A stretch of DNA of 60,919 nt from positions 1-60,919 of the forward strand of contig JAGSGY010000027.1 in assembly GCA_023954855.1 (NCBI GenBank), read 5' to 3'. Each line of letters begins with the position of its first letter. The first letter of the stretch is position 1. The translations under genes were made by a program, and so were the position numbers. Origin of the DNA: Pseudomonadota bacterium (GTDB lineage: Bacteria; Myxococcota_A; UBA796; GCA-2862545). Positions 52,025 to 59,638 of this stretch are shown in pieces. Below the pieces are notes generated by a model. It was not told where the DNA came from. It saw only the letters and a list, made by a program, of their open reading frames with translations, and made no database searches.

Positions 52025-52059
52025 TTACACCGTAATTCCCACAAAGACTTACAGCGTAA
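52025..52059. promoter_or_regulatory. Tandem TTAC-N3-GTAA palindromes (TetR-type operator pair)
   Basis: ACTTACACCGTAAT and ACTTACAGCGTAAT are near-identical palindromic units whose centres are 24 bp apart, just upstream of the TEX30-like hydrolase gene and directly after the GFA gene stop. The form resembles TTACAnTGTAA-like operators bound by TetR-family repressors as dimers. Confidence 0.45.
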
Positions 52060-52479
52060 TCAGCTTCGGGGCGGAAGGGTCGCGTGATGCGCGAGGCCGG
52101 TCTCCGAGACGTACCAATCGGCGCGAGAGTCCCAGTAGATGTTCCGGTCCGGCCGCCTTCCCGGGTCACCGTCGAGCGTTCCGGCCGGTACAAGCCAGCT
52201 CTTTCCAGAGCGAGAAAGCCAAGGAAGCTGCGAGCCGCACCGATCACACCAGCCATTCCCCCAGTACTTCGCCCCCTCGAGCTCGAGACGCCGCGCGTGC
52301 TCCTCGCCCGACGTCCACGAGAACTGCTCGGGTCGCACGAACAGGTTCGCCGCATGGGCCGAGCCCGTCGCCTTACGACAGCGGCTGCAGTGGCAGTACT
52401 GAAAAGCCAGGTAGGGCGGCGAGATCGCAAAGGACACCGCACCGCACACGCAGGACCCGGTGGTCGGGAGCTCAGACAT
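52060..52479 (-). CDS. GFA-family zinc protein (glutathione-dependent formaldehyde-activating-like)
   Basis: 139 residues with the Cys pattern of the GFA family (PF04828): GSCVCGAVSF near residue 8, YCHCSRCRKATG near 28 and WCDRCGSQLPW near 77. These Cys residues bind two zinc ions. FVRPEQFSWTSGEE matches the family's central strand. The family name comes from the S-hydroxymethylglutathione-forming enzyme, but most members are uncharacterised. No glutathione pathway gene is nearby. Confidence 0.9.
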   Translation of the reverse strand: MSELPTTGSCVCGAVSFAISPPYLAFQYCHCSRCRKATGSAHAANLFVRPEQFSWTSGEEHARRLELEGAKYWGNGWCDRCGSQLPWLSRSGKSWLVPAGTLDGDPGRRPDRNIYWDSRADWYVSETGLAHHATLPPRS

Positions 52480-52573
52480 CGACTCTCCTCGCGGCGTGCG
52501 TCGATGGCAGCCGCCGCCGCACCATAGCCGAGGCAGAGCCGCAGGATTCGCCGCACCACCGGCAAGTCTTGGC

Positions 52574-53929
52574 CTAGAGCAGGTATTTCACGTCATTGGT
52601 GAACGTCGGGTAGGCGAAGAGTCCGGTGGCGAGCTCGGAGGCGGGAATGCCATAGCGAATGGCCAAGGCAAAGACCTCGATTACCTCACCCGCGCCATGC
52701 CCGATGAGGTGTGCACCGACGATGCGGTCGGCCTTGCGGTCAAGCAACACCTTCGCCCAGGCCACCGGCTCGTCGTAGGTACGCGCAGAGAGCCAGCCCT
52801 TCATCTGGGTCACCTTTGTCTCGACCTCCAACCCCTGAGCCTCGGCCTGCGCTTCGGTCAACCCCACCTGCGCGAGCGCGGGGATGGTGAAGACGGCGCT
52901 CGGGAGCGTGCTGTAGTCGGGCGCCTGAAGGTCGTCGGGGTGGAGCAGGTTGTGCCCGACGATACGGCCCTCATAGGTGGCGACCGGCGACAGCTGAGGC
53001 GTCGCAGGAAGCGCGTCCCCGGCAAACCAAACGGCCTTGTTATCGATGGACTGAAGGTGGAGCGAGACCTGAGGTCTCCCGCGCTCGAGCGAAACCCCGG
53101 CCTTGTCGATGTCGATGTTGTCCACATTCGCCACCCGACCGGCGCCATTGAACGCGTATTCCGCAGTCCGCGTCTCGATCTCACCCTCATGAAGGAACTG
53201 CACGACCAACCCACTCGGCCCGCTGACCACCGCCTGAATCTGTACCCCGGTGAGCACCTCGATCCCCAATTTGCGGGTGTGAGCGACCTGCTCGGCGACG
53301 AGGTCCGCATCCATCTGGCCGAGAGGCTGCGGCATGACCTCGAGAATCGTGACGCGAGTGCCCACCCGAGCCAACACGTGGGCGAACTCGAACGCGACGA
53401 CCCCTCCGCCCACAAACACCGCCGACTCGGGTCGGGTCTCGAGGCTAAGGAACTGCTCGCTCGTCGATAGGAGGTCGGCTCCCGCGAAACTCAGCGGCCG
53501 TGGACGGGAGCCGGTCGCCACGACGATGTTGGGTGCCGTGAGCTCGAGCTCTCCGATGCGCACGCTGTTCGGGCCCGAGAACCGTGCCTCACCACGAAAC
53601 AGTTCGATGCCTCGAGCCTCGAGGCTGGCGGACATCGCACCGGCCAGTGGATCGACGAAGGCGTTCTTACGGGCAACGAGCGCCTGCCAGTCCAGCTTCG
53701 CCGGCCCTACGGAGATGGCGTGGGCTCCCGCACGCTCAACCGCATCCAGTGCCGTCGCCGCAGCCACGAATACCTTCTTGGGAACACAGCCCCGATTCGG
53801 GCACACACCGCCGACGTCCCGCGACTCGACAATGGCCACGCTCCATCCGGCCTTGCGCACAGCTCCAGCTACGGCCTGCCCGGCATTCCCAGCTCCCAAG
53901 ACGACGAGATCATGTGTGCCCACGCGCAC
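52574..53929 (-). CDS. NAD(P)/FAD-dependent oxidoreductase, glutathione reductase-like family
   Basis: 451 residues. FAD-binding VVLGAGNAGQAVAG, redox-active disulfide C43-PNRG-C48, NAD-binding VFVGGGVVAFEFAHV, and the second FAD motif WFAGDALPATP are intact, so it can pass electrons from NAD(P)H through FAD to the disulfide. The C-terminal HPTxxE motif, whose His activates the thiolate in glutathione reductase and lipoamide dehydrogenase, reads YPTFTND here. It is thus likely to reduce something other than glutathione or lipoamide. The GTG start at 53929 follows a G-rich stretch; GTG 53923 is an alternative. Confidence 0.9.
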   Translation of the reverse strand: MRVGTHDLVVLGAGNAGQAVAGAVRKAGWSVAIVESRDVGGVCPNRGCVPKKVFVAAATALDAVERAGAHAISVGPAKLDWQALVARKNAFVDPLAGAMSASLEARGIELFRGEARFSGPNSVRIGELELTAPNIVVATGSRPRPLSFAGADLLSTSEQFLSLETRPESAVFVGGGVVAFEFAHVLARVGTRVTILEVMPQPLGQMDADLVAEQVAHTRKLGIEVLTGVQIQAVVSGPSGLVVQFLHEGEIETRTAEYAFNGAGRVANVDNIDIDKAGVSLERGRPQVSLHLQSIDNKAVWFAGDALPATPQLSPVATYEGRIVGHNLLHPDDLQAPDYSTLPSAVFTIPALAQVGLTEAQAEAQGLEVETKVTQMKGWLSARTYDEPVAWAKVLLDRKADRIVGAHLIGHGAGEVIEVFALAIRYGIPASELATGLFAYPTFTNDVKYLL

Positions 53930-54014
53930 CCCCCTGCAGAGCGCCCGCAGTTCAGGTCACTCGCAGGGGGTAGAGCGGCGCGGTGCCGAGACGTTACGCG
54001 GGTCGCGCGACGGA

Positions 54015-54653
54015 CTACTCGAGCTCGATGCGGTGGGTGCGCACCTCGTCGCGCGTCATCCAGTGAATGTCGTCACTCGGCGCCGCCTGCAGCGTGAACC
54101 AATAGAAGGACGCATCGACACCGATCGCCTCGTAGTAGTCGAGAAACAGGTCATGGTCCGGGTGGTCCTTCGCAAGGTCGCCCCCTTCGACACCGCCCCC
54201 CGTCGCCCAGCTGTGAACGCCCACGCGGGCGCCCTCCGGTGCCGTTCTCTGGTTGCCCGCCAAGAACAAGTCTACGCCGCCAGAGGCGATCAGGCCGGTG
54301 CTGGGCACGCAGGTATCGAGTCCCAGGTTGTGGACGCTCAGCGCGAGCGGAATGTTCGCTTCGTCGTTCGCGGAGCCCGGCACGAAAGGCATCACGAGCG
54401 TTCGGAGCTGTGGGTTGTCGTCCACGAGTCGAGCAAAGCGACCCGGCGACTTCGCCGTGATGTAGCCAGACACAATGGCCCGACTTCGGTCGGCGGTGTC
54501 GATGGAGAACGTGGCCGGCTCGTCGGCGTAGTCAGCCTCGAAGAAGCCCTCACAGGACGGTGGGGGCCCCGCGGCCTCGGCGCTGTCCACAAGTGGGGTG
54601 GTGGGAAGGCTACGGGCGCAGCCGACCAAGACGGTCAGGACAATGAATCGCAT
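54015..54653 (-). CDS. ClpP-fold-like lipoprotein (COG3904-like)
   Basis: 212 residues from ATG 54653, giving MRFIVLTVLVGC, a lipobox with Cys12. The mature domain resembles the periplasmic ClpP/crotonase-fold proteins of COG3904: AIVSGYITAKSPGRFARLV, LDTCVPSTGLIASGGVDLF and a following loop with GNQRTAPEGARVGVHSW. In that group a CxSAC element precedes the nucleophile region; here ASGG offers a possible Ser. A serine protease or lipid-binding role is only inferred. It is followed after a short gap by the flavoprotein gene on the same strand. Confidence 0.65.
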   Translation of the reverse strand: MRFIVLTVLVGCARSLPTTPLVDSAEAAGPPPSCEGFFEADYADEPATFSIDTADRSRAIVSGYITAKSPGRFARLVDDNPQLRTLVMPFVPGSANDEANIPLALSVHNLGLDTCVPSTGLIASGGVDLFLAGNQRTAPEGARVGVHSWATGGGVEGGDLAKDHPDHDLFLDYYEAIGVDASFYWFTLQAAPSDDIHWMTRDEVRTHRIELE

Positions 54654-54796
54654 GGCACGCTCGGGCCCCTGACCGAAGCCACGGGGCGTTGTCGTGAAGC
54701 CGGCGCTTGTGCCGGCGGCGTCGGGCGGTGACATCGCGCGGTCCCGCGGCTCCGACCCAAGCCCCATAACGCGGTCCACCCGGGACATCCGACCGT

Positions 54797-55486
54797 TCAC
54801 TTCGCGGGCACGATCTCCGCGAGGACCGCCTGGTGATCGGACAAGTCCCCGGCCAAGGTCTCGTACAGCGCGAATCGAAGGTGTTCTGATGCCAACACCC
54901 AGTCGAGCCGCCTCGGTCCGAGCTTGCGGAAGGTCGGCGCAGCTTCGGCTTCAGTGTGAAAGCCGGTCCCCTCGAACCAGCGGGAGACGGCCGAGACTTG
55001 GTCATTGAGATCACCGGCCACGACCGTCGGCCCTTCGAGTTGTCGAACCAAAGCGCGCATCTGCCGCTCTCGGACCGAGCGGTTCGCGAAGTCAGTGTGG
55101 GCGCTCACCACCGTCACTCCGTGGGTCTTCGCGCTCACGTACCCCTTGTTGTCGCGCCAGCTCTCCGCGAAGCCCTTACAGCGTACGTCCAATAGTGGCG
55201 CGGTCGAGAGCAAGGCAGTACCCGCCTCCCCGAGCACCCAGCTTTGGTGCATGAAGGCCGAAGCGTGGGGCATCTCGAGGGCATCGCGAAGCACGTCGAG
55301 TTGGTTCACCCCGAAGGTCCAGCGTGAGCGGCGGTCGACCTCTTGAAGTGCGAGAACGTCGGGCTTCTGCTCACGAAGCACCTCGATGACGTGGTCGAGC
55401 TGCCGAGCCAGGGAGCGGCGAGAGCGAAAGGCCTGGTGGCGACCTCGTCCCCGGCCGTGAGCGAGGTTCAGGGTGATGATGCGCAT
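54797..55486 (-). CDS. Endonuclease/exonuclease/phosphatase (EEP) family hydrolase
   Basis: 229 residues from ATG 55486, which begins MRIITLNLAHG, the first strand of the EEP fold (a start at 55510 would add 8 residues). Catalytic segments are DVLALQEVDRRSR (metal Glu), VVSAHTDFANR, VVAGDLNDQVSA (Asp/Asn), RRLDWVLAS and GDLSDHQAVLAEI (catalytic His). It hydrolyses phosphodiester or phosphomonoester bonds, perhaps of nucleic acid or phospholipid, and has no signal peptide. Confidence 0.9.
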   Translation of the reverse strand: MRIITLNLAHGRGRGRHQAFRSRRSLARQLDHVIEVLREQKPDVLALQEVDRRSRWTFGVNQLDVLRDALEMPHASAFMHQSWVLGEAGTALLSTAPLLDVRCKGFAESWRDNKGYVSAKTHGVTVVSAHTDFANRSVRERQMRALVRQLEGPTVVAGDLNDQVSAVSRWFEGTGFHTEAEAAPTFRKLGPRRLDWVLASEHLRFALYETLAGDLSDHQAVLAEIVPAK

Positions 55487-55660
55487 GCCAACAGTATGAC
55501 CTCTCGACATGAACCCAGGGTGAACGGCAGGTGGTTCCGCGGATTCGAGCCCAACGCCAAAGAGACGCCGGCGATGGTTCGATCACAATTCGCTTGACCT
55601 CAATGGCCCGAATGTTATGCGCTTCGCACACAAGTCGCCCTTTGGGGTTGGGAGTTGAAT

Positions 55661-56257
55661 ATGAAGTTTTGGATCTTGATGACAGGCCTGGTTGCAGCGG
55701 GGAACGCCATGGCGGGGGAAGCGCCGTTCGACGATGCGCTTCTCTGCGAGACCCCCGTTGAGGATGGCTACAGCCGTGTACAGCTGGCCGTCGAGACCTC
55801 CAGAGCCCCCGCAGGCCCCATCGTCGTGCTCGGAGAGGCCCAGACCACCCTGCGTGACAACGGCCGCTTCGGAGATCTTCGCGCCAACGACGGCATCTAC
55901 TCAAGCTGGGCACACCTGGGCGATACCCTGGGCGGAGACGTGAGTTCTGAAGGCGACAGCTGCGCACGCGCAGGCGAAGGGTCACTGTTTCCAAAGGCCG
56001 AGTTCGGCTTTGAGCTCGAGTGTGAAATCGAGTTCGTCGAGCCTGGAGGCACCTGCTCCGGCACTGGCGAAACCTGCCCCACTCAGTCCGCTCTCGGCGG
56101 CGAAACGTGGTTCTGCGTGTGCGTGTTCGACTGCAAGGTCACGCTCGGCGGCTCGATCGGCAACAAGAACCTCGGAGCGCCCGAGCTCTCACTCACCGAG
56201 GACGTCTGGGTGACCTTCGAGAACTACATCGGTGAGACTGAGAAGAACTTGGATTAG
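55661..56257 (+). CDS. Secreted Cys-rich protein of unknown function
   Basis: 198 residues; GGAG 7 nt before the ATG. MKFWILMTGLVAAGNAMA is a Sec signal peptide with a likely cleavage after AMA. The mature part has many Cys (CSGTGETC, WFCVCVFDC and others, about nine), likely disulfide-bonded, and the segment TLRDNGRFGDLRANDGIYSS, which resembles the D-x-G-x-x-x-D-x-x-A-x-D-G-x-Y/F motif of small extracellular Ca-binding or BNR-like linkers. No family is recognised. Confidence 0.75.
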   Translation: MKFWILMTGLVAAGNAMAGEAPFDDALLCETPVEDGYSRVQLAVETSRAPAGPIVVLGEAQTTLRDNGRFGDLRANDGIYSSWAHLGDTLGGDVSSEGDSCARAGEGSLFPKAEFGFELECEIEFVEPGGTCSGTGETCPTQSALGGETWFCVCVFDCKVTLGGSIGNKNLGAPELSLTEDVWVTFENYIGETEKNLD

Positions 56258-56265
56258 GCCAGCCG

Positions 56266-56301
56266 ATGAATGGTCTTCATTCATTTGGGCGGATCTACAA
56301 T
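56266..56301 (+). promoter_or_regulatory. Promoter/operator candidate for the hydrolase-WGR gene
   Basis: ATGAATG-GTCTT-CATTCAT is a perfect 7-bp inverted repeat (56266-56284), followed by TACAAT (56296-56301), a 5/6 match to the -10 box, with no clear -35. It could instead be a terminator for the upstream gene. Confidence 0.3.
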
Positions 56302-56382
56302 CGAAGTACAGCGCCTGCTCGCCACGAGCCACCTGGAACTCGCCGGTTAGCGAAGCAGTATGCTTTGTTCGCTGGAGAGAAC

Positions 56383-57669
56383 ATGCGCATTGTCATCGTG
56401 CCGCGCTGGGGCGCCTCACCTTCCGACGACTGGTACCCGTGGCTTGCAGAGGCGCTGCCTGTACCGGTCGAGGTCGTGCCCCTGAAACCCGAAGCAGACG
56501 CCCCCACCATCGATGCCATGGTGACCGCGCTCACAGAGGCGGCGCCCGCAGAGACACTCTCCGAGACCGTTTTCGTGGGCCACTCCGTCGGCTGTCAGGC
56601 CATCATGAGCTTTCTCGCCACACAGCCCGCAACGACCCGAGTGCCCGCATTCGTCGCCGTTGCCGGCTGGTTTGAGCTCGACAGCAGCTGGCCCCCCATT
56701 CGACCGTGGCTCGAAGCGGAGCTGGACACCCACCGCGTGCGCGCGATGGTCCAACACATCCAGGTGGTGCTGTCCGACGACGACCCCTACACGAAGGACC
56801 ACGTCGCGAATCAAGCCGCATGGGAGGACCGTCTCGACGCGAAGAAGATGAGGGTGCCAGGGGCAGGTCACTTCAACCGCCACGAAGAGGTCTCGGTGCT
56901 CGCCGCCGTTCGCCAGGCCATCGACGCCTCCGTCACCGCCTACGCCCTGTTCGAGAAGCGCCAGAACGGCGTGCCTAAGGACTTCGTCGAGATCGAGCGA
57001 TGCGGAAACAACGTGGTGCGGCGATGGGGGCGAGCGCTCACCTGGGGCGAGGAACACGAGTCCTTCTACGAGGACACCGCCGAGGCGTTTCGCGGCTTTC
57101 GCCACGCCTGCGATTCGGCTCTCGACGATGGCTACGACGAACGGCTACGCCTGGACCACGCTCCGCACCGGATGGGCCCAGCAGCATTTCGAAGCCTCGT
57201 TCACAAGGCCGCGCGTCAGACTTTTGCCGCGACGCGCTCAGCCCGCCCGTCCCTTCACCTCAATCGGTACGCCCTGTTCTCGGACTCGTCCGCGATGACG
57301 ATCGTGCACTCTGTGGGTTCTGCCGAGGCCCTCGCCGCCTCGGAGTATCCGGACGACACGCGATGGCTCTGCGCGGAGTACGACCAAGACGACGGGGGCG
57401 AGTTTCTGCTCGCGCCGTATCGCGTGCTCTTGGCGCACTATCGCTATGCCAGTGCAGCGGACCATCCGGACGTGTTCGAGGCGCACGCGAGGTGGGTGGC
57501 CGACGCCTGCATTGGGGCCCTTGAGGACCTCCGCGGAGAGGGCTTCTTCGCTCCCGATGACTTCGTCAGCTTTCAAGTCTCGTCCGACGATGCCGGAGAC
57601 GACAGCATTGCTCGCCTCAATACCCCCTCAGTGGTCGCCGAGTGGAAAGCTTGGCGCGCGACCTGGTAG
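56383..57669 (+). CDS. Three-domain protein: RBBP9-type hydrolase, WGR domain, DUF4303-like domain
   Basis: 428 residues; GGAGAG 4 nt before ATG 56383. Residues 1-185 form a small alpha/beta hydrolase of the RBBP9/YdeN type: IVPRWGASPSDDWYPWL, nucleophile S68 in VGHSVGCQ, acidic residues in LSDDDPYTKD (132-134) and H163 in PGAGHFNRH. Residues 200-252 fit a WGR domain: FVEIERCGNNVVRRWGRALT, an aromatic strand, then the helix AFRGFRHACDSALDDGY. Residues 266-422 resemble DUF4303: RYALFSDSSAMTIVHSVGS, RWLCAEYD, FEAHARWVADACIGALEDLR and FQVSSDD. WGR domains bind nucleic-acid ends in PARPs and occur in bacterial regulators. The combination suggests a hydrolase steered to a target, or an immunity-type protein. 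Confidence 0.75.
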   Translation: MRIVIVPRWGASPSDDWYPWLAEALPVPVEVVPLKPEADAPTIDAMVTALTEAAPAETLSETVFVGHSVGCQAIMSFLATQPATTRVPAFVAVAGWFELDSSWPPIRPWLEAELDTHRVRAMVQHIQVVLSDDDPYTKDHVANQAAWEDRLDAKKMRVPGAGHFNRHEEVSVLAAVRQAIDASVTAYALFEKRQNGVPKDFVEIERCGNNVVRRWGRALTWGEEHESFYEDTAEAFRGFRHACDSALDDGYDERLRLDHAPHRMGPAAFRSLVHKAARQTFAATRSARPSLHLNRYALFSDSSAMTIVHSVGSAEALAASEYPDDTRWLCAEYDQDDGGEFLLAPYRVLLAHYRYASAADHPDVFEAHARWVADACIGALEDLRGEGFFAPDDFVSFQVSSDDAGDDSIARLNTPSVVAEWKAWRATW

Positions 57670-57674
57670 CCCTT

Positions 57675-57698
57675 GGGCCCTCCGGCCAAGGAGGGTCC
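57675..57698. terminator. Hairpin between convergent genes
   Basis: GGGCCCTCC-GGCCAA-GGAGGGTCC forms a 9-bp stem with one wobble, between the ends of two convergent genes. It could end transcription from both sides, although no T tract follows. Confidence 0.45.
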
Positions 57699-57703
57699 AG
57701 CTC

Positions 57704-58411
57704 CTAGCCAATCAGGCCATCAAAAGGTCCACACCCGGGGTCCCCGCCCCAATCCACCTCTCCCGTCTCGCGCCAGCGCTCGAGCGCCTCGGAGTGCTCA
57801 CGCTCGAGCAAGCCAAGAACCCGGTCGGCGCTGACCCGATCGATCGACTGGCCATCCACGCTGCTCCGCGTGACGACTCGGCGTTCCGCGAGTGCGTACA
57901 CCGACAACTCAACGGGAAACGGCCGCTCGAGCAGGTGGACGTGCTGGAAGGTGCGGAACTCGGTCCCGACGCGAATGCATACCTCCTGGGTCTCGAAGGC
58001 CCATCCTCGAGTCCAGAGATCCATCTCCAGCGACTCTCGAGACTCTGTGAAGACGTGGAGGTCGATGTCACTTCCGCGACGGACATGACCGGACCAAACG
58101 CTTCCGATGAGCCGTGGGTGGAAGGTGTCCAGCGCGCGCATGACGGCGAGTGCCTCGATGCGCATGGCGGCCAAGCGGCGGCTTCTATCCTCCCCTTCGG
58201 AGAGCTCGGCGAGCTCGAGCAGTGCAGCTCGGATCTCACCGTTGCTCGGCAAGCCTCCCGGTCGAAAGCGCACCGTCTTCCACTGCGCTCCGAGCACACG
58301 TCTCGACGCAATCCGCTTCGCATCGAAGTACTGACCGACCCCCTCGAAGTACATCAACCGGGCCGCCTCGACGGCAATCCGCGCCCGCAGCCGACTAGTG
58401 CGACGCTCCAT
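57704..58411 (-). CDS. Nucleotidyltransferase (pol-beta superfamily), coupled to an HD protein
   Basis: 235 residues from ATG 58411, which overlaps the HD gene end by 17 nt. The catalytic pattern is GSVWSGHVRRGSDIDLHVF (residues 103-121): GS, then D115 and D117. The N-terminus (RIAVEAARLMYFEGVGQYFDAKRIA) is helical and the C-terminus (HSEALERWRETGEVDW) too. Such stand-alone nucleotidyltransferases may add NMP to RNA, proteins or small molecules; MNT/HEPN-like toxin systems use a similar catalytic core. The substrate is not deducible. Confidence 0.85.
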   Translation of the reverse strand: MERRTSRLRARIAVEAARLMYFEGVGQYFDAKRIASRRVLGAQWKTVRFRPGGLPSNGEIRAALLELAELSEGEDRSRRLAAMRIEALAVMRALDTFHPRLIGSVWSGHVRRGSDIDLHVFTESRESLEMDLWTRGWAFETQEVCIRVGTEFRTFQHVHLLERPFPVELSVYALAERRVVTRSSVDGQSIDRVSADRVLGLLEREHSEALERWRETGEVDWGGDPGCGPFDGLIG

Positions 58412-58877
58412 GAGACACCGCGCCATCGAGGGCTTCGAGAACATGAGAGACGGCCTGCTCAGTCGAGCAAACCCGCGCGAGGGGGTCACGGCCGGCGAGG
58501 TCCCAGCGGCGGAGGTACTCGAGGTCTGAGAGCCGCTGGGTGCCATGAAGCAACGCGCGCGTGGGCCCGGGATGGCGGAGTAGGTCGAGATGATGCGCGA
58601 TACACCAGCGCGTTCGAGCCGAAAGACCCTCCGTCAGCTCCGCACCGACGATGTCGTGGCCTGGTCCCGCACTCGCTTTGCCGACGTCATGGAAGAGGGC
58701 TGCCGCGAGAAGCTCGGGTTCGGCGTCCTCGGCGGCCGCATGGGCGTACACCTGAAGTGAGTGAAAGAGGGCGTCGCCCTCGGGGTGATAGATCGCATTC
58801 TGCGGAACGCCGTTCAGCGCCTCGAGAAGCTCTACAAGTTGGTGGTACATGGTGACGAGGGCGTGGTCCGCATCCAT
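58395..58877 (-). CDS. HD-domain phosphohydrolase
   Basis: 160 residues. YHPEGDALFHSLQVYAHA (H31, H39) and AALFHDVGK (H63-D64) carry the metal-binding HD signature; a further His lies in AHHLDLLRH. The entry HPEGDxxxH is typical of the HD domains of tRNA nucleotidyltransferases and dNTPase-like proteins. It is co-transcribed with, and overlaps by 17 nt, the nucleotidyltransferase, so one may remove what the other adds. Confidence 0.88.
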   Translation of the reverse strand: MDADHALVTMYHQLVELLEALNGVPQNAIYHPEGDALFHSLQVYAHAAAEDAEPELLAAALFHDVGKASAGPGHDIVGAELTEGLSARTRWCIAHHLDLLRHPGPTRALLHGTQRLSDLEYLRRWDLAGRDPLARVCSTEQAVSHVLEALDGAVSHGASH

Positions 58878-58975
58878 CGTGGACGTCGGGGCGATGCCTG
58901 CCTCACCACCAGCTTATGGGGACGGCGGCGGCTCGTCGACTTCAGAACCCGCGCTACAACCTCCGAGGTCCCCCC

Positions 58976-59515
58976 ATGAGCCTTCCCACCCTTGAGGTCA
59001 CGTCACTCGACCAGCTCCGCACCTGGCTCGAGGCACACCACACCACTTCCGACGGAGTGTGGCTGGTGACCTGGAAGAAGCATGGTGGCGACAAGCACAT
59101 CCCCTGGGTGGCGTTCGTCCCTGAGCTGCTCTGCTTTGGATGGATCGACAGCCAAGCCCGAGGGGTCGACGCGGACCGCACGAGCCGGCGCATCACACCG
59201 CGACGCAAGGGCAGTCACTGGAGCGCCATCAACAAGAACCACGTGGCCCGGCTCGAGGCGGAGGGCAGCATGCGTCCCGCGGGGCTCGCAGCCATCGAGG
59301 TGGCCAAGGCCGACGGCAGCTGGAGCTTTCTCGACGACATCGAGGCGCTCATCGAACCCCCGGACCTGAAAGAAGCACTTAGGGGCAACCGAGGCCCTTG
59401 GGAGACGCGCCCGGCTTCGTTCAAGAAGCTCGCGCTCTTTCAGCTCAAGAGCGCCAAGCGTCCGGCAACCCGTGCCAAGCGCCTGACGAAGCTGCTCGCT
59501 GATTTGGCCGGCTGA
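58976..59515 (+). CDS. YdeI/OmpD-associated family protein
   Basis: 179 residues; GAGG 8 nt before ATG 58976. LDQLRTWLEAHHTTSDGVWL, the Lys-rich turn VTWKKHGGDK, FGWIDSQARGVDADRT, RRITPRRKGSHWSAINKNHV and the C-terminal YdeI-type helices (FKKLALFQLKSAKRPATRAK) are diagnostic of the YdeI/OmdA family (PF13376). In Bacillus and enterics YdeI-family proteins are linked to cationic antimicrobial peptide resistance. No other resistance gene is next to it. Confidence 0.9.
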   Translation: MSLPTLEVTSLDQLRTWLEAHHTTSDGVWLVTWKKHGGDKHIPWVAFVPELLCFGWIDSQARGVDADRTSRRITPRRKGSHWSAINKNHVARLEAEGSMRPAGLAAIEVAKADGSWSFLDDIEALIEPPDLKEALRGNRGPWETRPASFKKLALFQLKSAKRPATRAKRLTKLLADLAG

Positions 59516-59602
59516 CCACGCAGGGTCGACCACCTGGGCGTCGGGGTTAACGCAATTTGCTTGCCGTAGATCGAGCGTTTGGGCACGCCGAGAACGGCAC
59601 GC

Positions 59603-59630
59603 TTGCAGACGGAGTCGGGATTGTTGTATT
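59603..59630 (+). promoter_or_regulatory. Possible sigma-70 promoter for the cytochrome gene
   Basis: TTGCAG and TGTATT separated by 16 nt, in a stretch less GC-rich than its surroundings. The -10 would lie only 8 nt before the ATG at 59639, so a leaderless or very short transcript would result. Weak. Confidence 0.2.
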
Positions 59631-59638
59631 GGCAAGGG

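Noticed and set aside
57712-58323. 203-residue ORF overlapping the nucleotidyltransferase
   Set aside because: Ser/Arg-rich shadow in another frame; the catalytic motif is in the 57704-58411 frame.
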